A stretch of DNA of 64,000 bases from Clostridia bacterium (GTDB lineage Bacteria > Bacillota > Clostridia > Oscillospirales > CAG-272), in contig JAFVUB010000003.1 of NCBI GenBank assembly GCA_017502915.1, forward strand, positions 62,001 to 126,000, given 5' to 3'. Position 1 is the stretch's first letter; the number at the start of each line of letters is the position of its first letter. The notes below the pieces were generated by a model. The model worked only from the letters and a program-made list of their open reading frames with translations. It was not told the origin of the DNA and ran no database searches. Positions 25,495-37,000 of the stretch are shown piece after piece. The translations under genes and the position numbers were made by a program.

Positions 25495-25887
25495 TTATTT
25501 AATTAAAAAGTTTAACGAGTTGGTGTCGAAGATATGCTCAAGTTCCCATACCTTCTCTTTCAAGGCATCTCTTTCTGCCTCGGCTTCATCTGCCCGGCAA
25601 TGAAGCTCCATAATCTCAACGGCTGTCGGGGAAGGAGGCAGTATGCGACCACCCCTTACGGCAACCTTTTCAAGGGTATATACCGTTCCCTGCTCATCGG
25701 TAAAGGTGGCATTATAGTCACCCGTGGCCCCGTGGAAAAGCGAGGGCATAATCGCATCTTCGCCATAGGGTATCTTTATCTCGGTATTGCCAATCTTGAG
25801 AAGTCCCGACTTTATGTCGCAGCCGATTCTCTTGGGATCGTTGCCGTGGATAATGCCCTTGCCGTTCTTAAACGTCTGTATTTTCAT
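25495..25887 (-). CDS. prophage protein with C-terminal coiled coil
   Basis: A 130-residue protein starting at ATG 25885-25887 (MKIQTFKNG). The first 90 residues look like a small beta domain; the last 40 form a coiled coil (CRADEAEAERDALKEKVWEL). It lies in the fibre module, so a tail or fibre accessory role is likely. No family was recognised. The ATG overlaps the preceding stop. Confidence 0.6.
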   Translation of the reverse strand: MKIQTFKNGKGIIHGNDPKRIGCDIKSGLLKIGNTEIKIPYGEDAIMPSLFHGATGDYNATFTDEQGTVYTLEKVAVRGGRILPPSPTAVEIMELHCRADEAEAERDALKEKVWELEHIFDTNSLNFLIK

Positions 25888-26285
25888 TCCTGTGCCTCCC
25901 ATCCTGTAGGATATTGTTCGGGGGTATAAACATTGTTATCTACAAGCGACTTGTAAAGCACTTCTCCCCACCAACCGCACTCGTCTTTTGCAAATGCGGA
26001 CGTGACCGTAATCACGGGGGGAATAATTCTATACCCATCTCTGTAGTTAAGGTCCTCCCAAAGAGTCGGGGCTTTTTCGGGGTTGTTTGCTTCGGTGTCC
26101 CAAAGGTCAACGGCAGCTCGCTTTATCTTGCCGTTCCAATTCACCCTCGTTCCTGCTTTGACGAGTTCACCGTTCCCCTTGAGGCGAGGAAACAGCGTTG
26201 CTCCCTCACTTGCGGTCTTGTCGTCAAGTGATGCCGTTGCCTGCTCGATTATTCTTCGTAGCCTTAATGCTTCGCTTCTTTTCAT
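25884..26285 (-). CDS. prophage protein with carbohydrate-binding-like C-terminus
   Basis: A 133-residue protein. The C-terminal part (KDECGWWGEVLYKSLVDNNV then YTPEQYPTGWE, residues 100-131) has the W-x-x-x-x-x-Y-K-S-L-V-x-N-x-x-Y-x-P-x-x-x-P-x-x-W pattern of ChtBD3/CBM5-12-like modules often found on phage tips. This suggests sugar or cell-wall binding. The N-terminus is helical (RSEALRLRRIIEQATASL). It sits between fibre-module genes with 4-base overlaps. Confidence 0.65.
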   Translation of the reverse strand: MKRSEALRLRRIIEQATASLDDKTASEGATLFPRLKGNGELVKAGTRVNWNGKIKRAAVDLWDTEANNPEKAPTLWEDLNYRDGYRIIPPVITVTSAFAKDECGWWGEVLYKSLVDNNVYTPEQYPTGWEAQE

Positions 26286-26539
26286 ACTTCCTCCTCCCCA
26301 AGGATTATCCTGAGTGCTTGCTCATCGGTAACCTCGTCTCTCACCACCACGGGCGGCAGTTCGTACTCCTCCCAAGTAAGGTCAACTCGCAGACGGTAGC
26401 CGTGACCCTCGGAAGGAGTCGGCTTTGCCTTGATGATTGAGAGCAGTTCATCGAACTCTGCTTTGGTTATCTCAACGCCACCGTCACCCGTGCCGATAGC
26501 CGTGATATAGTTACCGTTAATGTGCTTATTGTATCTCAT
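26282..26539 (-). CDS. small prophage protein, unknown
   Basis: An 85-residue acidic protein (MRYNKHINGNYITAIGTG...) in the fibre module. The central TKAEFDELLSIIKAKPTP stretch is helical and common in small phage tail-associated proteins. No function can be given. It overlaps the carbohydrate-binding-like gene by 4 bases and is preceded by GGAGGCAAGACT. Confidence 0.6.
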   Translation of the reverse strand: MRYNKHINGNYITAIGTGDGGVEITKAEFDELLSIIKAKPTPSEGHGYRLRVDLTWEEYELPPVVVRDEVTDEQALRIILGEEEV

Positions 26540-26551
26540 AGTCTTGCCTCC

Positions 26552-27061
26552 TTAACCCATTACACCACATATCCAAATATACTCTTCCCCTGCACATATG
26601 CGGTTTCCATTGGGCGCATATGTGAACACCGTGAACGTCGTTTCGTCGCGATCGTCGGCGTAGTTTTGAAAAGGATACGCGTTAATGGTGTCGTTCTTTG
26701 AACCACATACCGTCTCGGCTTGGATATAAAAGTCGCCTACCTCAACCACAACAACCCCACGCACGTCACCCGTGCTTAACGAACCGCCTTTATGTGCGAA
26801 TATATAAAAGTTCGGGGTAACGCCCAAGTTGTGAGTTATGGTTGGAAATTCATCGTCACCGTAATAATCGTGCGTTGGGATGATCGACCCCCATGCTACG
26901 TTGGCAGAACTTGCCGAACTGCTGATTTGTGATATGGCAGTTGCCATCTCGTCCGGGAATCGCAAGAATGCTTGTGTGCCGAGTTTTGCTCTTATGGCAT
27001 CGGCAAAGACTTTAAGGTCGGCATCAAGTTTCCCGGCATCAACGATTTTGTACTCAGACAT
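26552..27061 (-). CDS. prophage fibre-module protein
   Basis: A 169-residue protein. The first 45 residues (VDAGKLDADLKVFADAIRAK) are the helical start often seen in Clostridia phage tip proteins. The rest is beta-rich, with FPTITHNLGVTPNFYIFAHK and VEVGDFYIQAE. It directly abuts the BppU-like gene, sharing its stop/start region. A receptor-binding or fibre role is inferred from context only. Confidence 0.6.
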   Translation of the reverse strand: MSEYKIVDAGKLDADLKVFADAIRAKLGTQAFLRFPDEMATAISQISSSASSANVAWGSIIPTHDYYGDDEFPTITHNLGVTPNFYIFAHKGGSLSTGDVRGVVVVEVGDFYIQAETVCGSKNDTINAYPFQNYADDRDETTFTVFTYAPNGNRICAGEEYIWICGVMG

Positions 27062-27927
27062 CAGTAACTACCTCCTTCCCACACGGGGAGTTCATCAAGA
27101 ACATTCTGAACGATCTGCTCCATATTAACCTTGGAAGCAGCTTCGTTCGCTGTTTCAAGTGTCGACTCTGCCGTTGAAAGTGTCTCGTTCGCTGTTTCAA
27201 GTGTCGACTCTGCCGTTGAAAGTGCCTCGTTCGCATTAGCTAAAACCCCTGATACCGCCGCGTTTGCATTAGCTATAGTTTCCGCCACCGAATTATTTGC
27301 GTTCGATATAGCATCGGCTACTGACTTGTTTGCATTGCTGACCATCAAAGCAATATCACTGTCTGCCTTTTGAATTGCCTCGTCAAGAGCGTTGTTCGCG
27401 TTTGTAATGAATGTACCAAACGACGTGCCTCTTTCCGTTTCTGCCGATGTTCTTGCCTCCTCGGCAGCTATTCTCGCCGTCTCGTTTGCACGTCTCCGTG
27501 CCTCGCTTCCGTATATCTCGTCGAGAACGCTTCTTCCCTCTTCCTCGGGCAAGATCTCGTCGTTGCCGTAAACTCGAGAGTCGACAACTATTATAAACCG
27601 AGGCGAGGTTATAAGACGCCCCTCGTTGTCAAACAAGCGTATCTCACAATCTACAGTGCCACACACCGCCGTGACTCGTTCATCAAAATCAAGATCGTAT
27701 CGGATCGTGGTGTTGTTCTCGATAACGCATTCCGCGTCTATAGGTGTTTCATCAGGTCGTCGTGCTGCAAAGACCGCAAAGCATCCATCTTCGATTATAT
27801 ACGGCGTACCACCGTCTGTTAAGTTGATCGCCAACGATCTGCTCGTATCGCGCTGGCGCACCGACAACGACACCTGCGACACGTTACGCTGCACGTCAAG
27901 TGTGAATCGGTAAGTTGAATATGCCAT
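27061..27927 (-). CDS. BppU-like baseplate/fibre protein with Ala-Asn-Thr coiled repeats
   Basis: A 288-residue structural protein starting at ATG 27925-27927. Residues 1-125 match the BppU N-terminal layout (YRFTLDVQRNVSQVSLSVRQ, FAVFAARRPDETPI, GTVDCEIRLFDNEGRLITSP). Residues about 165-270 form a coiled coil of short repeats such as ANNSVAETIANANAAV and ETANETLSTAESTL. The second is encoded by a 42-bp tandem DNA repeat. It is the first gene after the candidate late promoter at 27,967-28,003. A baseplate/fibre linker role is the family expectation. Confidence 0.8.
   Translation of the reverse strand: MAYSTYRFTLDVQRNVSQVSLSVRQRDTSRSLAINLTDGGTPYIIEDGCFAVFAARRPDETPIDAECVIENNTTIRYDLDFDERVTAVCGTVDCEIRLFDNEGRLITSPRFIIVVDSRVYGNDEILPEEEGRSVLDEIYGSEARRRANETARIAAEEARTSAETERGTSFGTFITNANNALDEAIQKADSDIALMVSNANKSVADAISNANNSVAETIANANAAVSGVLANANEALSTAESTLETANETLSTAESTLETANEAASKVNMEQIVQNVLDELPVWEGGSY
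27143..27226. repeat. 42-bp tandem repeat, two near-identical copies, inside the BppU-like gene
   Basis: The unit begins TCGTTCGCTGTTTCAAGTG and recurs with a 42-base period; a partial third copy begins at 27,227. It encodes ETANETLSTAESTL repeats, so repeat number may change fibre length without frameshift. Confidence 0.85.
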
Positions 27928-27966
27928 TGTGACAATCTCTCCCTTTCTGATGTTGTTTATAGCATC

Positions 27967-28003
27967 ATAATAACATAATGAAATTGGCTTGGGATAACCC
28001 CCC
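27967..28003 (-). promoter_or_regulatory. candidate phage late promoter (fibre module)
   Basis: On the minus strand GGGGGGTTATC (27993-28003) is followed by exactly 20 bp and TATTAT (27967-27972). The same arrangement starts the late operon at 47,580-47,616. There is no TTGACA-like -35, so an activator or special sigma is implied. It is 40 bp before the BppU-like ATG. The overlapping GGCTTGGG/CCCAAGCC inverted repeat (27986-27993 and 28001-28008) may be part of the signal. Confidence 0.5.
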
Positions 28004-28021
28004 AAGCCATAATAATATAAC

Positions 28022-28063
28022 AATAAAAACGAGAAGGGGAGTATGTAGTTATACATACTCCCC
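28022..28063 (-). terminator. terminator after the giant polyvalent gene
   Basis: A 12-bp perfect stem (28036-28047 with 28052-28063), loop of 4, followed on the minus strand by TTCTCGTTTTTATTG. It lies 8 bases past the giant gene's stop and ends the late operon. Confidence 0.9.
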
Positions 28064-28071
28064 TAAAAGGA

Positions 28072-31000
28072 TTATTTTTTTGTCTTTCCCCAAACGCGAT
28101 TGAATGGCAGCTCGCTTTTTGCTCCTTCAAGGATAGCCTTGTAAACGTCATCCCACGTCGTATCCCAGTATTCCCCATCGGTGATCATCTTGCCGAAATT
28201 CAGAATACTCTTGACCTCACGAATGGCGTTCTCAATCGGCATACCGCCAATGTTTGCTATACCGGCTATGATCTCGTGAGCATAGTGTATAAGCTTTTCC
28301 TCGGAGGGCGTTTCCTTGAATGCCTCGTCAAGAATATTGTTTGCCGAAGCAATAAGGTCTGATATTAGCGACATATCTGCCCTCTCAACCTTGTAGCCGA
28401 GTGTAAGAGACCATATATCCTTGATGATCGGCAGCGAGGTCACGGGATTGATGTTGCTGACGAAGTTAGACGTGAGAGCGTCCATATACTTTTCGGCAAA
28501 AGTCTCGTCTTCGTCATCGTCTCTAAAGGCATAGGGCAGTGCCACGAGGAAAGCGTTAAGCAGCGCAGAAGCATAAATAGCCGCAGTTGTCCTTGCAATC
28601 CTTCCCTTATCTTTAGACCTCAAAGCCATTTCTCGCATATTGATAGAGGTAGTTCCTTCAGCGAGGAACGACGTCACCATCTGCATCATAGCACTCTTGG
28701 AGCGCATATTTGCAGACCTTGCCAGCGTAGAGTCATAGACCTGCGTGTGGCGGATAACGTCCTCAAAGCGTCTTCCTGCGATCGTTAAGAACTCCTTTGA
28801 CTTGGGATTGAGTTTTGGGTTGTTGTGAAGCGTCTCTCGCTTCACTGCATCCCAAATTCGAAGCCAAGTGACCTCGTCTGCAAACGCCGCACCCTTTGAT
28901 GTCCACTCGTCAATCTTTTCCCTTACGGTGGCTTCTCCGTCGATCCACTTTGCCGTGGTCTTGCCCATTCCAATGTCGAAGTATCCCATCTCTTTGATGA
29001 TGGCTACCGGGGCATAGGTCTTAAGCTCGTCCCACTGCGCTTTGTGCTTTTCTTTTGAAAGCTTGATCGGCGCGAAATATTTTGGAGATATCATCGCCTG
29101 CGCCCTCAATATTGCAGAAGGCTGCTGAACAACGACCGACAGCGATAACATTACCTTGGCTTTCTTAAAAGCGCTTGTCGCCGCCTTAACGAGACCTTCT
29201 CTGTAGTCGCTTCTCGCACCTCCGTTGATATCGTCAAGCAAATGGTCAATGGCGGCTTGTGCGGAGCTTCCGTAAGCGTTATTTATGGCGGAGATAACGC
29301 CAACCTTTGCGCTTCCGTTGCTCGTCTTGTTCTGCCAGTTATAAACGCGGTAGAAATTGGTGATCGGTATCGATAGCGCAATATATTCGCTCATCGACAC
29401 GCTGTGATCGTTCCACAACGAGTCGAACTCCGAGAGAACAATGGCGTTCGATGCTTTATCCGTTGTCGGCTTTGTAAATCCGCGGCTGGTTATTTTTGCC
29501 GTGCCTTTTGCTTTTTCCCTTGCTCGCTCAAGGTAGGCTTGTTCCGACCTTATCGGCAGATAGTTCTCAACGTCGAATAGATCGATACCGTAAAGGGCGT
29601 TGGAAACAGCATTGCCCTTTTTACCAAGCTCGTCGGAAAGGTATCTCTGCATTGCATCAACGTAAGACTTTTGCTCCCCGGTAAGAATTCCGTCCTTGCC
29701 GGTAAACGGGTTGCCAATGATTTCAAAGAGAGTCTTTTCGTCAAGCGCATATGCCGTCTTGTCGTTAAGTTCGTACTTAACAACGCCTTTTTTTACAACC
29801 AGCTTATCAAAGACGAATCCGTCCTTCATCAAGTGGTTCATAGCCTGCTCGCCTCGTTGAGCATAAGCGTAAATGGTCAGCATCTGCTCAAGATTAAGCT
29901 CGTAGGTCTGCCCGGTCGGGGTCTTAAACGACCAAGTTTTCTTGAAATCCCATTTCTTAAAGTTGAATCGCTCTTTCTGCTCCGTCTTATATTTCTTGGC
30001 TTCATTCGCAAGAGCTGCCCATTCACTCTCTCCGCCAAAGATCGCATCCATGAGCCGCTGAAGTGTCGGAGAACCCAATCGCTCGCCAAGCCATATCGGC
30101 TTGAGATTGTTGTAATCAAACTCGGCATAAGCCTTTCCGGGTAAGGAGACCATCTTGCCCTTTTCTCCGTGGGAAACGATCTCGTTATAGAGCTGTGTGC
30201 CAAGTTCTTCCCTTGAGTGGCTCTGCTCTGCGCCAAAGAGCTTATTGCTCTCGGAAACAGAGTGCTGAACGATTCTGAAAGCCTTATAGACCGCCTCAAG
30301 CTGCTCAAGGGTCATATCCTTGACAAGAGTATCGCCAACCTTTTCCTTCAGTGCCTTGATGTGGTCAAGCTTATCCTCTTCAAAGACTGCGCTTATGTAG
30401 CTGTTTTCAGCTTTTGCAAGAGACTCGTATTCCTTAATGATAGTGTCAAAGGTGTCGCTCGCATTTGCCTCGGAGATCCTTATTCTTTCTCTCTCGATAG
30501 CACCGGCAAGATCCTTTTTGACCTCGTTCATCTCGTGGCGAAGCTCCTTGCGCAGCTCTTTGTTGTCAGTTACGGCGTCGTCGTAGGAATGATACTCCTC
30601 ATAAAGCTCAAGATATCTGTCGATAGCCTCCTGCTCTGCGCCGGTTACGATCGTGCCGAAACCGTTAACGATAAGATCATCGTCGGTGGTGAAGAGAAGG
30701 TCGGAGAGATCAAGCGCACTTCTAACGAGCGGAGACAATTCTTTCTTGACGTTTTTCTCCTTCGTGCCTCGATCGAGCCTTGCTTCGAGTTCCCGCGCCA
30801 CCCTTTGTATCTTGTGTCGCAACACGGTCTTGTTTCTTCCCTCGACGTTTCGGTGAAGAGCCGCCAGACCGCGTTCGGCAGCAGCCTTGAACGCCTTCCG
30901 CTTCTCCCTTTGGAGAACGTCCTTGAGGACGGATGCGGTTTCGAGATTGAGTAGACGCTTATCGTAGATGTTTATCCTGTTCTCGGTCTTGGTTGCCTCT

Positions 31001-34000
31001 GCGCGAAGCTCCTTGAGCTTCTGCGGGTCTCTCTTCGTTTTGTCCTTGCCAAAGGTAAGCTCCTTGATCTCGGCTTTCAGCCTTGCAAGCTTTTCGGACT
31101 CGGCATTCAGCTTGTCGATGTTTGCCTTGTATTCCTCGAGCTTCTTTCTCTCGGCGTGGTCCTGCGCGATGCTTTCAAGGGCGTTAACGAGTAGCTCTCG
31201 GTCAGACATCACCTTCGGCTCAACGATCTCTCTCCCCTCACGCTCGGCAAGCTCGTCCATATAGTCGATCACGTCAAGCTCGCGGGAGTAATTGGAAAGG
31301 TCGGTGTATTCAGATTCCTCTAAATAATGAGCGTTTTTGCTCACGAGGCTATCGTGTTTACTGCTAAGTGCATAGTCGGGGTGAGTAAGTATCTCATCGA
31401 CCGCTTTTGTCAGCTTGTCGTAGTTGGTAAAGGTCTTGTTTATTCCGAGGATTTCACAAATAACTTCTAACAGTTTATGCCAAACACTTGGGTAAGTGCC
31501 TTTCAGCTTCTCTGCAAACACGGGATTTGTGAGTTCTGCAACCATTTCGTAAGCATTCTTAACTCCGTACTCGCCCGTAAAGCGCGGGCTCTTGCTGATC
31601 GCGGCATATACTCTGTAAATTTCCTTGCAGCTGTTATTGATATGCTTTGGCAATTTTGCAGTCTCACCCCTTCTTTTAGCTTGATCATATATCCTAATAG
31701 CATAAACCGTTGCCGTGTGGAGCATCTCGTGCAAGATCACATCAGATTTCACCTTGTCGGACATATTCGTGCTATTAAAGTCGCTTTGACTAAACGAGAT
31801 CTTGTTACCTCGAGCCACACCCGGCACCGGATTGCCTTCCTTGTTGCGTATTTCGGGTACAACAGAAAACTTTACGCCTGCATTCCTGCAATATTCGCAG
31901 AGCCGGTCAAAGAGAACGTCGTATTCGGGTCCAAGCTTGCCTCGCTTATAAATGTGAGTAATCTCCTGCAACGAGTAGTCTCTGACACTCAATTTGTAGT
32001 TAACGCCTACGGCCCTTCCGTTGTTGGCATCAAGCTCGCGGGAAGCATGACCCCACGGCTCGGTAACTACATCACCGTTCGCATAGGTTGTGCTTATCGT
32101 TTGATTGTCTTCGTCAAATCTGACTCTAACAGCTCTTTCAGCTTTGCCACTACCTCTGCTTCGCTCAGCGTCGAGTCGGTTGTTATATCCGATGCCCTCG
32201 CTGCTATTTCTATTGTCGACGCGTTCGCCAATGAAATCAAATTGATTGTAGCATACGAATATTTCTCCAGCCTCTCGTCGTATGCCCTTCCTTTCAGCCG
32301 CATATAATTCACTCCTTTTTTCGTCGATATCGATTTGGTCGGTTTGTTTAATTTTAACTATTCTCGTAACAATAGGACTCTCAATCGTTCCCTTGGCAAA
32401 CACGACGACATCTGCCGCACTCATAGGATCGTAATAGTTATACGCCTCGATCATAAACTCACCGGCAGGGGTTTTGTTAAATTTATAATCTTTCTTTACG
32501 GCATCCGCAAAGTTCGTAGTAAACGTCTTCCAATACCCCGAATTTATGACGTCATTATCCCTTACCCAGCCAAAATTTCGGTAATCTTCGTCGGACATTT
32601 CCTCGGTTGAAAAATCAAACTCCCTCGAAAAACGAATATCCTTCTGCTTCGGGTTAAAGCGCTCGGATAAGGGTATCACGTTGCCGCTGTCATCGTAAGT
32701 CACGGGGTCGGCGGATTTGATCTGCTCGGAACTGAACGCCAAATAAATATCATTTTGCTCTCCGCTACCATCTTTATTTCCCCATATATAATGGAATCCG
32801 TCGATTCCCGTTACGGGAGTTAAGATGTTATCGTAAAAGTCTAATGCATTATTATAGTCATAATGCGCGCCGGACAATGCCATTATCTCGTTGATGAGAT
32901 CGCCGTCGTTATCGTTTCCCTCCCAAAGCTTATTAGCGACATCGGAATATACTTGTTCTATACTTGAATATCCGTATGTATACACAATGTTCGATACCCA
33001 CGTGTCCTTGAGCGCTTCGGATACGGAATCATATTCCTCGTCATCTACCATTCGCTGGGCTTCAATTTCGCACGAACGTTTTACAAGGTTTTCGACCTCG
33101 TTATAAGAGAGAGTTTTCTTTCTGCCCTCTGCCAAGCGATTAAATTTAACGTACGAGTCTATGACATTTTTGCCATACGGAGCAGATATTTCTCTATTTG
33201 CTGCAAGATATATGCCATATCCTTCACCCTTGCCGTTTCGTCCTCCGTGCTTTCGCAGGTCGAACTTTGTAAAGTCAGCATTGGTGCCGTGATACAAATG
33301 CTCATTATACCCCGCCTTCTTCGCCGCCTTGTCGACCATTCTCTGCGCCGTTTCAAGGTCTCCTCGCTCTACGGCAGAGAGATATTCAGTGTCTAATTCT
33401 CTTGAGGCTTTGCCTTTGACATCTTTTGGATTAGATTCCAAATCTCCTCTACGGTCGCTTTCGGATGATCCGCCATCCAATGCATCAGCCTTGTCACCCC
33501 GTTCGGTATACAGTAAGCCCATTGCATTGCCAATAGAGTATCCTCCTCGTCCATTCCGAATAGCATCAACCCATTCGCCAATAGACGAAATTGCTTTCTT
33601 TCCTCTGCGGTCACTTTGTAATTCCTCCTCCAATATATCAATTAGCAGTTCATTTGATGGTACATCCAAGGCGTGTTGAATTGTTATCGAGTTATCGTTG
33701 TTGTAAACAAACAAATAGTACGCTTCGGAAGTATATACGCGTCCCAACGTCCTGATTTTGTTTAGCTTTCCCCATCCCGTTTTTATAGATGAAGAAATGA
33801 TAGCCAATTCTTGGTCAGATAAATATATATCTTCGTAGTCGAAGTTTATTTTACCGCTAAAATGACGAATTAGATGATCTGCGCCTCGTTCTCTTGTTAT
33901 TCTACTCGCCTTACCCTCGACCTGCGGTGAGCCTCTCGTCTGTGTGGGAGACTTCGAGGTATCCTTTATGGCCGTTTTGATCTCGGGTATTGCTCTCGCC

Positions 34001-37000
34001 ATAGTCTCGGCGGCTTCGGTGTTGGTTGCGAATATGTTCATATCTCCGAGTGAGTCGCAAATGCACTCCTCCCAGATCTGGTTTTCGTTGTATCCCGATC
34101 CCGCGTATGCCAAGGCGTAGTTCTCGGCAAGCAGGTCGACGTTCTCTTTGTCGAGGATCTCAATAAGACGTTCTCTGACCGCGTTAACGTCGATCTCGCC
34201 CTTGGCGATCTTGTCGTGTCCTGCCTCGTGGCGGGCGATCTGGTCTGCCGTAAACTTATGGTGGTCGGCTCGAACGAGCATTACGTTGCCTCTTATGTAG
34301 CCGTTGGCTTCAAAGTATGTCTTGTCCTTATCTGCCCTGCCTACGTTCTCGTCCGTGTCCTCCTCGATAACAAGGTTGCCGCCTACGAAGAACTTTACAG
34401 TAAGCCCTCTTGACTCGGCTTCCTTGCGCGCCTTCTTCATAGAGGCGGTCTCGTTTTCGGTCTCTACAAGTCTTACCGTGTGGAGCTTCGAGCCTTTCGC
34501 TATGCCAAGCGAGGCAACGCTTACTTCTCGCCCTTCATTAACGAGGCGAGCCGCTTCGCGGTCTGCGATACGTCCACTTTCTCTCCTGCGCGGATACGGT
34601 CTTGCGCCGCCTTCCACTGAGAGTACTTGTCCCGAGGTATCCGTACCTCCAAGCCGTTCGCCGCCGTCGCGTATACGTACGCCGTCTGTTTCTTCGCTTT
34701 CTTCATTAGGTGTCCCCTTTCCTATTATATCACTTTCTGTGTCGGTATTCAAGTCGTCGGGGGAAGTTTTTTTGAGCTTATCCCCGGCTCTTGCCTCTGC
34801 CAGCTTAAATTTCTCGACGATCGCATCTGTGGCGACGTCGGTCTCGGACAACGCGGCATCGATAGCCTTTTGATAACGTTCGCTTGTTTCAAGAACGTTT
34901 CTCTGCCCCTCGGTGATCTCCTCGTCAAGAATGTACTTCGCGGCGATCCTTGCTTCCTTTGCCGTCAATCCCTTTGACACAAGCGCGGATTCAACGGCGG
35001 TCTTGTTCTTGGTGCGGATAGCCTTTTCCATCGTCGCAGAAAGCTTTCCGACGCTCTTTGGAGTCGCCTTCTTGTCAACTCGCTTGACCGCGCGAGAAAT
35101 GTTTTTGTTGGCTTCCGCATCGGTCATTTCAAGAGCCAACTTTTTAAGAGGATCAACGCCATTGTTCTCGATGATCTCGTTGCCGTGGGCGTTTATCGCT
35201 TGCCCTCTGCCGTAAGCATTCGAAATAGCAGTGCCCCCTATTTCAGCGCCACTGAATAAGAGAGACGATACCGCACCGAGCAGGGAGTTGTAAAGCACCT
35301 CGTCTACGCTTGGGTCTTCAAAGTCGATGCCGCCCGTGGCGATCTCCTTGAGCCACGGCTCAAGCAGAGTCTGCAAGCCCTCCTCGAGAGCCTCGTCAAA
35401 AGCGTTCCCGGATAAGTGACTTCCGAGAGTTATGGCAACTCTTGCTAAAGCGTTGTCTATCTTGCCGAGCGCCGCCGACGAAAGCTTACCGAAAAGTCCG
35501 CTGAATATTCCGTCGCCGCCAACAGGAGCGATACCACCAAGAAGTCTCTCCATAAGCGTCTCAGCCGCTCCAACCATAACGCCGTAAGCGTTAGCTTGCT
35601 CAACGCTATATCCAAGTCGAAGCATCTCCTGCTTCCCGGCTCCCGCTGCCGATAATCCCATGGTCAACGATCCAACCGCCTGACCCACCTTTTTGGGGGT
35701 CATCAATGCAGAGAAGACCGCAGCGCCCTCTCCGGCAGTCGGCAAAGCCAATTCGGTCGCAACAGCGGCAAGTATTGAGGGGAGCATTCGTGTGGTTGTA
35801 GAAAGGGCGTCCTGCGCCAGCTGCTCCGTCGTTGATCCGTTTATTATTATAGGCCTCCACTCCCCGGTAGCAAAATTGTACCATGGCAAGCCCTTGTCGG
35901 CTCTCTCTTCACGAATAAGACCAAGTGCCACCTCTTCGGCGGACGTGGGCAGTGCTTCGTTAACGAAAAGAAGGTTGTTAATGTCGTTGAAAAATCCCTC
36001 TATGCTTGAAGAAGCAATGAACAGGTCCTGAAGGAACTTCTGGTCCTTGAGAGAGGTGTAGTACCGCTCCCTGCCACGCCTTGTGTTGAGCGTTTCGGCA
36101 AGAGCATCGGTATACTCCTGCACTTTGTCGGCGCCCCACTTCTGCTCGTTTTGGTAATAGTAGTTAAACAGTTCCTTCTCTTTGTTGTTGAAATAATCGA
36201 GACCCAACGTATCGACCACCTTTTCGAGGTGAGGGTACATTTTGAGCAGCCTTTTTCTTTCGGCTTCCCCTGCATTGACGTACTGTATAACCTCATTGCC
36301 GCCGCCTGTATAAATGCTGTAGCGGTCAAAATCGGGATCGTAATACTCCGATTTGGGATCTGCGACCGCTTCAAACTCTGCTTTTTTCTGTGCCTTCTTT
36401 GCATTTTGCAGATATTCTCTCTCGGAGAAGAGCATCTCTTTAAGCTCGTCGATCGACGAAACACCGTACATGGAAAGTGCTTGATTGACTATTGGCATCA
36501 AATCACGAATTTCTCTCTCATACTCGTCATAACGCGTTTGATTTGCTGTGTTCATTGTTCCCCAAAAATCTGGAGATACCGACTTTTGAAGTATCCGCAA
36601 GGTATCAATTTGCTCTTGAGCGTCTACGGCGTTCTGCTTGATATCAATATGCTCCTGACCGAGCTTCGTATCAAACGAGAGCAGTGCATCGTGTTCTGCC
36701 TTATATTGATCCTTGTTCTGCTCATAATCCTTGACGTAAGCATCGAACTCCTCGGCAGAATAAAAGTCTTTGGTAAAATCATAGTAGCTCTTGAATTGGT
36801 CAATCACCGAAAGACCGTCTTTTTTGAACGACGCCAGCGTATCAGAAAGGCTTTTGTACGACTCATCGTCTATCTTGCCCTTGTTGCTTTCGAGCCAAGT
36901 GCCGATGACGTTTGCCTTGCTCGATAGATTCTGATACGATTTTTCTCGATCTTTCAAGGTCGTGCCTGCATTATCCCAAGTCAGCTTGTCATAGTCGGCT

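Noticed and set aside
27143-27240. Possible CRISPR-like repeat
   Set aside because: The units are contiguous without spacers and encode a coiled coil in frame.
27986-28008. GGCTTGGG/CCCAAGCC hairpin as a terminator
   Set aside because: It lacks a T-tract on either side; it overlaps the candidate late promoter and is noted there instead.
31503-31703. Out-of-frame ORF in the giant gene (66 aa)
   Set aside because: No SD and shadow-like composition.
33159-33356. Another out-of-frame ORF in the giant gene (Arg-rich, 65 aa)
   Set aside because: No SD, Arg-rich shadow composition and no resemblance to known proteins, unlike the three nested ORFs kept.
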